Shown here: positions 1-5,514 of the stretch, one piece after another
How positions within the stretch are numbered: position 1 is the stretch's first letter
How the letters are laid out: every line of letters begins with the position of its first letter
NCBI GenBank assembly: GCA_041600915.1
Contig: JBFIJC010000267.1
Span: forward strand, 1 to 5,514
Direction of reading: 5' to 3'
From: Nitrogeniibacter sp041600915
GTDB taxonomy: Bacteria > Pseudomonadota > Gammaproteobacteria > Burkholderiales > Rhodocyclaceae
Length of the DNA: 5,514 nucleotides
The notes under the pieces: model-generated
The model's database searches: none
Told to the model about the DNA's origin: nothing
What the model saw: only the letters and a program-made list of their open reading frames with translations
Translations under genes and position numbers: made by a program

Positions 1-178
1 CACGCTCGCCAAGCAGGGCGCCAGCCTGGTCTTGTGTGAGCTCAACGCCCAGCCGCGCTCGCTGGTTCAGCGCTCGGGCTTCCTGAGCACCATCGGCGAA
101 GACAATCTCACCGACACCTTGGCCGCGGCACTGGATCGCGCTCATCAGCTCGCCGCCGCCCGGGCCGCAAAGACCTGA
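1..178 (+). CDS. SulP-family anion permease, C-terminal STAS-domain end (partial)
   Basis: This is the 3' end of a gene that begins left of the window. The reading frame starts at base 2 and ends at TGA 176-178, giving 58 residues. The pattern matches the last part of a cytoplasmic STAS domain as found at the end of SulP (sulfate permease) transporters: a beta strand (GASLVLCELN), a QPR..L.RSGF helix, the IGEDN turn, then an Ala-rich final helix (TLAAALDRAH). In SulP proteins the STAS domain follows a membrane domain that moves sulfate, bicarbonate or other anions and helps control transport. The membrane domain is outside the window, so the substrate cannot be inferred, and a stand-alone STAS protein is not excluded. 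No T-run hairpin follows the stop. The next gene has its own promoter, so the two are probably not a tight operon. Confidence 0.72.
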   Translation, partial: TLAKQGASLVLCELNAQPRSLVQRSGFLSTIGEDNLTDTLAAALDRAHQLAAARAAKT

Positions 179-236
179 ACGTGGACACGCGCGACGATCT
201 GATACCCTGCAGGCCACGACACATCACAGGGCGCGT

Positions 237-266
237 TTGACGCTGCCCGGGTGTGGTCGGGATAAT
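237..266 (+). promoter_or_regulatory. Predicted sigma70-type promoter of the peroxiredoxin gene
   Basis: A -35 box TTGACG (237-242) and a -10 box GATAAT (261-266) each match the consensus at 5 of 6 positions and are 18 bp apart. Transcription would be expected to start near 272-274, giving a leader of about 30 nt before the ATG at 305. This is the best promoter-like pair in the 179-304 gap. I see no convincing OxyR-type spaced ATAG/CTAT array next to it, so peroxide induction is not supported by the sequence. This is a prediction from box match and position only. Confidence 0.6.
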
Positions 267-304
267 CACGCATTCATTCACCCATTAACAAGAGAGAGCA
301 CACC

Positions 305-904
305 ATGGCAGTTCTGGTCGGCAAGAAAGCCCCCGATTTCACCGCAACCGCAGTCCTCGGCAACAACGAAATCAAGGACATCACGTTCTCGGACGTCACC
401 AAAGGCAAGTACGCCGTGGTGTTTTTCTACCCGCTGGACTTCACCTTCGTCTGCCCGTCCGAGCTGATCGCCTTCGATCACCGCCTCGACGAGTTCAAGA
501 AGCGCAACGTCGAAGTGCTGGGCGTGTCCATCGACAGCCAGTTCTCGCACCTGGCCTGGAAGAACACCCCGGTCGCCAAAGGCGGCATCGGCCCGGTCGG
601 CTACACCCTGGTGGCTGACATCAAGCACGAAATCTGCCGCGCCTACGACGTGGAAGCCGAAGGCGGCGTCGCCCTGCGCGGCTCTTTCCTGATCGACCGC
701 GACGGCGTGGTTCAGCACCAGGTGGTCAATAACCTGCCGCTGGGTCGCGACATCGACGAAATGCTGCGCGTGGTCGACGCGCTGCAGTTCACCGAAGAGC
801 ACGGTGAAGTCTGCCCGGCCGGCTGGAACAAGGGCAAGGCCGGCATGAAGGCCAGCACCGACGGCGTCGCCGAATACCTGAGCGAGCACGCTGGCGGCCT
901 GTAA
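305..904 (+). CDS. ahpC: Typical 2-Cys peroxiredoxin (AhpC/Prx1 family)
   Basis: Complete 199-residue thiol peroxidase, the normal length for a typical 2-Cys peroxiredoxin. It reduces hydrogen peroxide, organic hydroperoxides or peroxynitrite in the cytoplasm. The active-site motif P43-LDF-T47-FV-C50-P places the peroxidatic Cys at 50. C170 in the VCP motif (GEVCPAGW) is the resolving Cys, and R125 fits the conserved catalytic Arg. In this family C50 of one subunit forms a disulfide with C170 of its partner. The sequence looks closer to the Prx1-like branch than to E. coli AhpC, so the symbol is used in the broad sense. No AhpF, thioredoxin or thioredoxin reductase gene is in view, so the reductant is unknown. 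GGIG (93-96) resembles the loop of over-oxidation-sensitive enzymes, but the C-terminal YF motif reads Y191-L192. The ATG at 305 follows a purine-rich AAGAGAGAG (290-298). The gene has its own promoter and terminator and appears monocistronic. Confidence 0.95.
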   Translation: MAVLVGKKAPDFTATAVLGNNEIKDITFSDVTKGKYAVVFFYPLDFTFVCPSELIAFDHRLDEFKKRNVEVLGVSIDSQFSHLAWKNTPVAKGGIGPVGYTLVADIKHEICRAYDVEAEGGVALRGSFLIDRDGVVQHQVVNNLPLGRDIDEMLRVVDALQFTEEHGEVCPAGWNKGKAGMKASTDGVAEYLSEHAGGL

Positions 905-926
905 GCAGACGCTTTCAGCAGCCCAG

Positions 927-954
927 AAACGCGGCCTGCGGGCCGCGTTTTTTT
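927..954 (+). terminator. Rho-independent terminator of the peroxiredoxin gene
   Basis: A perfect 10-bp stem, AAACGCGGCC (927-936) with GGCCGCGTTT (941-950), encloses the tetraloop TGCG (937-940). The run of T continues to 954, giving seven T in a row (948-954). It starts 22 bp after the peroxiredoxin stop. The GC-rich stem followed by a U-tract is a classic intrinsic terminator and should separate the peroxiredoxin transcript from the c-di-GMP gene downstream. Confidence 0.93.
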
Positions 955-1025
955 GTGCCCGCATTATTGAGGTGGCGCAATCAAACGGTCGTTCGACAGG
1001 CAGATGATGAACTTGGGAGGGCCGA

Positions 1026-1032
1026 AAGGAGG
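1026..1032 (+). promoter_or_regulatory. Strong Shine-Dalgarno that sets the start of the GGDEF-EAL gene
   Basis: AAGGAGG is a near-perfect anti-16S match placed 6 nt before the ATG at 1039. The same reading frame is open back to a GTG at 955, but that codon overlaps the terminator's T-run and has no Shine-Dalgarno. The 28 residues between the two lack any recognisable domain. The ATG at 1039 is therefore the preferred start. Confidence 0.88.
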
Positions 1033-1038
1033 ACCGCC

Positions 1039-3432
1039 ATGTTGCGACACATCTGCCACACACCATCCGCAGCCCCGACGCTTCGCCTGATCGCCGGCGC
1101 GATCAGCTGCGTCGCGCCAAGCCAGGCGCTTGCGCACACCAGTATTGCACTGGATGGGCCGCCGTTCCTGCTTGCCGGCGCGGTCACGCTTGGCGTGCTG
1201 GGGACGCTGGCGCTGTGCTCCATCACCCAACGCCGTCGCACACACCGACAGATGCTGAACGACGCACATAGCAACCACGCGGTGTCCGCGTCGCTGGCCG
1301 ACACGGTCTTGGATTACCGACCCCAGACACTGGCCAGCACAGACACAAGGACACACGGCAACGCAGCAAGCAACGCGACCGCCGATTTCGCCGCGCTGCA
1401 CGCCACCCTGGCCACGCTCGACGAAGGGGTGATCGTCAGCGCACCGAACGGCGAAACGCTGGCCAGCAATGCGGCGGCGGCGCGCATCTTCGGCCTCGAC
1501 ACGGCCCGGATGGCGTCCTTTCATGTCGACCGCCCGCCAGTGGACTTCTTGCGGGCGAACGGCATCGCCTGCCCGGCCAGCGCCCTGCCGCCACGAAAAT
1601 GCCTGGCCGACGGTCAAGCCCATGAGGCCGAATTCACGGTCATTCAGCCCAACGGCACACGTCGGTGGTTGAAGCTGCATGCGCGGCCGATGCCAGGCGC
1701 CGGGGTGGTAACAGCCATCACGGATGTGACGCATCAGCGTCAGACCGACGCGCGACTGCGCCTCGCCGACAAGGCCATCGAGCACAGCCCCGACGCGATC
1801 ATGATCACCACGACCGAAGGTTTGATCCTGCGGGTGAACCCGGCCTTCACCCGACTGACGGGCTATCGTCTGGACGAGGTGATCGGCCACAGCCCGGCGC
1901 TGCTGCGCTCCGGCCAGCACGACGCCGCGTTCTACAGCGCCATGTGGGACAGCATTGACCGCAACGGCCGGTGGGAAGGCGAAATCTGGAACCGCCACAA
2001 ACGCGGCCACCTGTTCGCCGAACGCCTGTCGATCAGCGCGGTTGAGGACGTGCCCGGCCATGTCTCGCACTATGTGGCGGTGTTCTCCGACATCACCGAA
2101 GCCAAGACCGAGGCGGCCCGCATCACCCACCTGGCTCAGCACGACGCGCTCACCGGTCTGCCCAACCGCAGCCTCATGAGCGACCGGCTCGACCAGGCGC
2201 TGCACCGCAGCCAGCGCCACCACCGGATCACGGCCTTGCTGTTTCTCGACCTTGACCGCTTCAAGACGGTCAACGACACCTTCGGCCATACCGTCGGCGA
2301 CGTGCTCTTGCAGCAAGTGGCCGCCCGGCTGACCGGCTGCGTGCGCGAATCCGACAGCGTCGGCCGCCTGTCGGGTGATGAATTCATGGTGGTGCTGTCC
2401 GATCTGGTCGACGCCGAGCAGGCCGGACAAGTGGCGCGGAAGATTCTGTCGGCACTGAGCCCGGCCTTCGAGATCGAAGGCCATCGCGTGCAGAGCTCAT
2501 TCAGCATCGGCATCGCGCTCTGCCCTGACGACGCCGACTCGGCCAACGACCTGCGCCACCATGCCGACACGGCGCTCTACCACGCCAAAGCCAGCGGGCG
2601 AAACGCTTTCCGCTATTTCACCGAAGCGATGAACGCGCGCGCCGAGCAGCGGCTCACCATGGAGCAACACCTGCGCAAGGCCGTGCCCAACGGCGAAATC
2701 AGTCTGATGTTCCAGCCGCTCACCCGCATCGACGACGGCCGCGTGGTCGCCATGGAGGCCTTGTGTCGCTGGCACAACCCGGCACTCGGCATGGTACCGC
2801 CCGACGCATTCATCCCGGTGGCTGAAGACAGCGGCATGATGCTTGAGCTGGACTACTGGGTCCTCGAACACGCCTGCCGCGAGGTCGCCAAATGGCAGGC
2901 GCACGGCGCGACCAACGTGGGCGTTGCCGTCAATCTGTCCTCGCTGCATTTTCGCCGCGAGGGCCTGGTCGAAGCAGTGCGCGCAGCTCTCGCCCGGACG
3001 CGGGTGCCCGCCTCGCTGCTGGAGCTGGAGCTGAGTGAAATTCCGCTGCTTCAAGGCGGGCCCGAGGTGACCTCGATTCTGAACTCGCTCAAGGCCGTCG
3101 GTGTGCGTCTGGTGATCAACGACTTTGGCGTGGGCTACAGTTCGCTGGCCCACTTGCGGCGCTACCAGATCGACCGGCTGAAAATCGACCGGCGCTTCAT
3201 TCAGGCCATGGAACACACCGAAGACGACGCGGCGATTGTGCGAGCGCTGATCGAACTCGGTCAGAGCATGCGCATCGAGGTACTGGCCGAAGGCGTTGAA
3301 ACCGACGCCCAGCGCCGCTGCGTGCATGACGCTGGTTGCCGGCTCGCGCAGGGCCTGCTGATGGGTGCCCCCATGAACGCAGAGGCCACATTGGCCTTGC
3401 TCACAGCCCCCACGACAAGCCGCCCCGGCTGA
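1039..3432 (+). CDS. Membrane-anchored PAS-PAS-GGDEF-EAL c-di-GMP signalling protein
   Basis: 797 residues from the ATG chosen by the strong ribosome binding site. Residues 15-32 are hydrophobic and end in ALA-H, like a signal peptide or first membrane helix. Residues 43-62 form a membrane helix followed by RRR, which would leave the rest in the cytoplasm. A Ser/Thr/Ala-rich linker leads to PAS1 (about 118-233, ending TAITDVTH) and PAS2 (about 244-355, with VNPAF..LTGY and FSDITEAK). The GGDEF domain (about 362-525) has HDALTGLPNR, metal-binding D404 in LDLDRFK, the active-site loop SGDEF (445-449) and the inhibitory-site RESD (436-439) five residues before it. SGDEF is a variant known in active cyclases. 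The EAL domain (about 545-790) keeps Q559, E573-A-L-C-R577, N632, E664, E667, D695, K715, E751 and Q771. The usual DDFGTG motif reads N694-D-F-G-V-G, losing one metal ligand. The protein probably makes c-di-GMP under PAS control; its hydrolase activity may be weak or absent. The sensed signal is unknown. Confidence 0.93.
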   Translation: MLRHICHTPSAAPTLRLIAGAISCVAPSQALAHTSIALDGPPFLLAGAVTLGVLGTLALCSITQRRRTHRQMLNDAHSNHAVSASLADTVLDYRPQTLASTDTRTHGNAASNATADFAALHATLATLDEGVIVSAPNGETLASNAAAARIFGLDTARMASFHVDRPPVDFLRANGIACPASALPPRKCLADGQAHEAEFTVIQPNGTRRWLKLHARPMPGAGVVTAITDVTHQRQTDARLRLADKAIEHSPDAIMITTTEGLILRVNPAFTRLTGYRLDEVIGHSPALLRSGQHDAAFYSAMWDSIDRNGRWEGEIWNRHKRGHLFAERLSISAVEDVPGHVSHYVAVFSDITEAKTEAARITHLAQHDALTGLPNRSLMSDRLDQALHRSQRHHRITALLFLDLDRFKTVNDTFGHTVGDVLLQQVAARLTGCVRESDSVGRLSGDEFMVVLSDLVDAEQAGQVARKILSALSPAFEIEGHRVQSSFSIGIALCPDDADSANDLRHHADTALYHAKASGRNAFRYFTEAMNARAEQRLTMEQHLRKAVPNGEISLMFQPLTRIDDGRVVAMEALCRWHNPALGMVPPDAFIPVAEDSGMMLELDYWVLEHACREVAKWQAHGATNVGVAVNLSSLHFRREGLVEAVRAALARTRVPASLLELELSEIPLLQGGPEVTSILNSLKAVGVRLVINDFGVGYSSLAHLRRYQIDRLKIDRRFIQAMEHTEDDAAIVRALIELGQSMRIEVLAEGVETDAQRRCVHDAGCRLAQGLLMGAPMNAEATLALLTAPTTSRPG

Positions 3433-3433
3433 A

Positions 3434-3449
3434 GCGCTAGCGGTAGCGC
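3434..3449. repeat. Short inverted repeat across the convergent gene junction
   Basis: GCGCTA (3434-3439) pairs with TAGCGC (3444-3449) around the loop GCGG, a perfect 6-bp stem. It covers the 3' half of the 4-bp gap and the dnaE stop codon. No T-run follows on either strand, so it does not qualify as an intrinsic terminator. It may simply protect or punctuate the ends of the two convergent transcripts, or be chance in GC-rich DNA. Confidence 0.4.
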
Positions 3450-5514
3450 ACCTCAACCGCATCTGCCGGCAGCCACTCGCGCAGGCTGTCGAGCAGAGAG
3501 TCTTCCAGACGCACCCGCCAGCCGGCGCCGAGCGGCAGATCGCCCTGGGCGTCGGCGTTGCGATAGCGCACCAGCACCGGGCAGGACTCATCGCGATACG
3601 GTGCGAGCAGGTTTTCCAGTCGCTGCGCCGCGGCGCTGGCGCTGCCGGCCTCGGCCACCTCGCCGTTGAGGCTGATTTCCAGGCGCTGCGCAAAGCGGCC
3701 GCGCGCCTCGGCCAGGGTCATCAGACTGTCGGCAATGATGCGATAGCCGCCGGTGAAGTCGTCGTTGCTGACCTTGCCATCGACGATCAGGATTTCATCG
3801 ACCACGATTTTGCCGCGCCGCGATTCGTACAATTCATTGAACACCGAGATCTCACGCACCGCCGTGCCGTCGTCGAGCACCACGAAGGCCATCTTGCCGC
3901 GCGCGGTCATCTTCATGCGCACATCCATCACCACGCCGGCCATGGTGACCAGATCGCGACTGGGCTCGACCTGCGACAAGGGGCGGCGAACGAAGCGGCG
4001 CACCTCGGACTTGAAGCTGTTGAAGGGGTGGCCGGAGAGGAAGAAACCGATCGCGGTCTTTTCTTCCTTGAGCCGCTCGCGCTCGCCCCAGGGGCGTACC
4101 TTGGCGTAGTCGGCCATCGGCCCGCCAGCATCGGGCAAAGCGTCAAACAGCCCGCCCTGCATGGCGTTGGCGGCGATCTGCTCGGCCGCCTCCATGGCCA
4201 CCGGCACGGTGGCGATGAGCTTGGCGCGGTCGGCATCGAGCGCGTCGAAAGCCCCCGCGCGAATCAGCGCCTCGACCGCGCGGCGGTTCACCGAGCGCCG
4301 ATCGACCCGCTCGCAGAAATCAAACAAGTCGGTAAAGGGCTTGCCCTCGCGCGCCTTGATGATGGCGCGCACGGCCGGCTCACCCGCGCCTTTGATGGCG
4401 CCAAGGCCGTAGCGGATGGTCTTCCGGTCGACCGGCACGAAGCGGTAGTCGGATTCGTTCACGTCCGGCGGCAGCATGGTCAGCTTGTTGGCCAGCGCGT
4501 CTTCGTAAAAGATCTTGATGGTGTCAGTGCTGTCGAGGTCGGACGACAGCGTGGCGGCCATGAAGGCGGCGCAGTGGTGGGCCTTGAGCCAGGCGGTGTG
4601 ATAGGTCACCACCGCATAGGCGGCCGTGTGCGACTTGTTGAAACCGTACTCGGCGAACTTCTCCATCAAGTCGAAGAGCTGCATCGCCAGCTCTTCGGTA
4701 AAGCCCTGCTTCTTCGCCCCCTCGCGCATGATCTCGCGGTGGCGCGCCATCTCGGAGGCTTTCTTCTTGCCCATCGCCCGGCGCAGCATGTCGGCACCGC
4801 CGAGCGTGTAGCCACCGATGATCTGCGAGATCTGCATCACCTGCTCTTGATACACGATCACGCCGTAGGTCGGCTCCAGGCAGGCCTTGAGGGCGTCGTT
4901 GAAATAATCGATCGACTGCTGGCCCTTCTTCCGCAGGATGAAGTCGTCCACCATGCCCGAGCCGAGCGGGCCCGGCCGGTAGAGCGCGAGCACAGCGATG
5001 ATGTCTTCGAAGCGGTCGGGGCCGAGCTTTTTGAGCAGCTTCTTCATGCCGTCCGATTCGACCTGGAAGATCGCCGTGGTGTTGGCGTCTTTCAGAATCT
5101 GGTAGGCGGCAGGGTCATCAAAGCTCAGACCGGCGAGGTCAGGCCGCTCGCCCGACAGGCGCTCGACGTAATTGACCGCCAGCTCGAGAATGGTCAGGTT
5201 GCGCAGGCCGAGGAAGTCGAACTTCACCAGGCCGACCGCCTCGACGTCGTCCTTGTCGAACTGCGACACCGGCGAGGCGTCTTCGCCGTCGGCAATATAA
5301 AGCGGGCAGAAATCCGTGAGCTTGCCCGGCGCAATCAACACGCCACCGGCGTGCATGCCGACGTTGCGTGACAGGCCTTCGAGCGGCTCGGCCAGGCTCC
5401 ACAGCTCCTGAATCGACTCGCCGTCGCCGGGGTCGGCCATCAGGTCATTGATCTGCGGTTCCTGATCGCGCGCATCGTTGAGCGACAGCGGCTTGTTCTG
5501 CACCACCGGGATCA
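3437..5514 (-). CDS. dnaE: DNA polymerase III alpha subunit, C-terminal part (partial)
   Basis: The replicative polymerase catalytic subunit, read leftwards and cut by the right edge. About 691 residues are present, against roughly 1160 in E. coli DnaE, so the PHP domain and the first palm catalytic residues lie outside. The frame stays open to the edge with an Ile-Pro before the GTG at 5506. That GTG falls inside conserved sequence and is not the start. In protein order: HAGGV and QFDKDDVE; VKFDFLGLRNLT; FEDII (4997-5011), whose Asp I believe is the third catalytic Asp; RPGPL (4964-4978); YQEQVM; LRRAMGKKK; the fingers motif YGFNKSH (4628-4648); a helix-hairpin-helix around LGAIKGAGE; a clamp-binding motif QGGLF (4145-4159, consensus Qxx[LM]F); an OB fold (about 3700-3957, from VTMAGVV); and the C-terminal region that in E. 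coli binds the tau subunit. It ends in TAG at 3439-3437. No frameshift is seen. It is convergent with the GGDEF-EAL gene, with a 4-bp gap. Confidence 0.97.
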   Translation of the reverse strand, partial: IPVVQNKPLSLNDARDQEPQINDLMADPGDGESIQELWSLAEPLEGLSRNVGMHAGGVLIAPGKLTDFCPLYIADGEDASPVSQFDKDDVEAVGLVKFDFLGLRNLTILELAVNYVERLSGERPDLAGLSFDDPAAYQILKDANTTAIFQVESDGMKKLLKKLGPDRFEDIIAVLALYRPGPLGSGMVDDFILRKKGQQSIDYFNDALKACLEPTYGVIVYQEQVMQISQIIGGYTLGGADMLRRAMGKKKASEMARHREIMREGAKKQGFTEELAMQLFDLMEKFAEYGFNKSHTAAYAVVTYHTAWLKAHHCAAFMAATLSSDLDSTDTIKIFYEDALANKLTMLPPDVNESDYRFVPVDRKTIRYGLGAIKGAGEPAVRAIIKAREGKPFTDLFDFCERVDRRSVNRRAVEALIRAGAFDALDADRAKLIATVPVAMEAAEQIAANAMQGGLFDALPDAGGPMADYAKVRPWGERERLKEEKTAIGFFLSGHPFNSFKSEVRRFVRRPLSQVEPSRDLVTMAGVVMDVRMKMTARGKMAFVVLDDGTAVREISVFNELYESRRGKIVVDEILIVDGKVSNDDFTGGYRIIADSLMTLAEARGRFAQRLEISLNGEVAEAGSASAAAQRLENLLAPYRDESCPVLVRYRNADAQGDLPLGAGWRVRLEDSLLDSLREWLPADAVEVRYR

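Noticed and set aside
179..236. OxyR-type operator or terminator between the SulP-type gene and the peroxiredoxin gene
   Set aside because: Only a weak CCCTG (205-209)/CAGGG (227-231) inverted repeat with a long loop and a CCTGCAGG palindrome are visible. There is no T-run and no spaced ATAG/CTAT array.
967..1025. Possible sigma70 promoter for the GGDEF-EAL gene (TTGAGG at 967-972)
   Set aside because: No acceptable -10 box occurs at 16-18 bp spacing, so I cannot place a promoter for this gene from sequence alone.
955..1038. GTG at 955 as start of the GGDEF-EAL protein (28 extra residues)
   Set aside because: It abuts the terminator's T-run and has no ribosome binding site, while the ATG at 1039 has an AAGGAGG at ideal spacing and begins the hydrophobic leader.
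278..1066. A 262-codon open frame on the - strand opposite the peroxiredoxin
   Set aside because: It reads backwards through the complete peroxiredoxin and through the terminator hairpin, with no domain signature.
964..2484. A 506-codon open frame on the - strand opposite the GGDEF-EAL gene
   Set aside because: The + strand protein has unmistakable PAS, GGDEF and EAL motifs. The antisense translation has no recognisable domain, and long antisense frames are expected in GC-rich genes with GC-biased third codon positions.
2497..3693. A 398-codon - strand frame bridging the end of dnaE and the GGDEF-EAL gene
   Set aside because: It is out of frame with DnaE in their overlap and antisense to the EAL domain; it resembles nothing and is a shadow of both genes.
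4028..5371. A 447-codon open frame on the + strand opposite dnaE
   Set aside because: It lies wholly within the conserved DnaE coding sequence and its product is a low-information His/Val/Arg/Gly-rich translation, typical of an antisense shadow.
5504..5506. GTG at 5506 as the start of the dnaE product
   Set aside because: The frame remains open to the window edge, and the surrounding residues align with internal DnaE sequence, so the gene simply continues beyond the window.

Overview
The window is GC-rich, densely coded proteobacterial chromosome. I see no mobile element, CRISPR array, tRNA or rRNA. The DnaE sequence is the bacterial replicative type. Together with the peroxiredoxin, the SulP-type STAS tail and the PAS-PAS-GGDEF-EAL protein, it suggests a betaproteobacterium. 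A Rhodocyclales-like organism (Azoarcus/Thauera relatives) is my best guess, from family resemblance only and with low to moderate confidence.

Layout from left to right. Positions 1-178 hold the last 58 residues of a SulP-type anion permease (+ strand, cut by the left edge). An intergenic region of about 126 bp carries a good sigma70-type promoter (TTGACG, 18 bp, GATAAT). It leads into a complete typical 2-Cys peroxiredoxin of the AhpC/Prx1 family (305-904). A textbook rho-independent terminator (927-954) closes that unit, so the peroxiredoxin looks monocistronic. Next, behind a very strong Shine-Dalgarno, is a 797-residue membrane-anchored PAS-PAS-GGDEF-EAL protein (1039-3432). Its stop codon lies 4 bp from that of dnaE, which converges on the - strand (3437 to the right edge). 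Only the C-terminal ~691 residues of dnaE are present.

The genes do not form an obvious functional system. They look like four independent units: anion transport, peroxide defence, c-di-GMP signalling and replication. I did not find an undescribed system. The most noteworthy detail is in the c-di-GMP protein: the GGDEF half keeps its catalytic and inhibitory-site motifs, while the EAL half has Asn in place of the first Asp of the metal-binding DDFG motif. This suggests a protein biased toward c-di-GMP synthesis or with weakened hydrolysis. Smaller points are a changed C-terminal YF motif in the peroxiredoxin and a short hairpin over the tail-to-tail gene junction.
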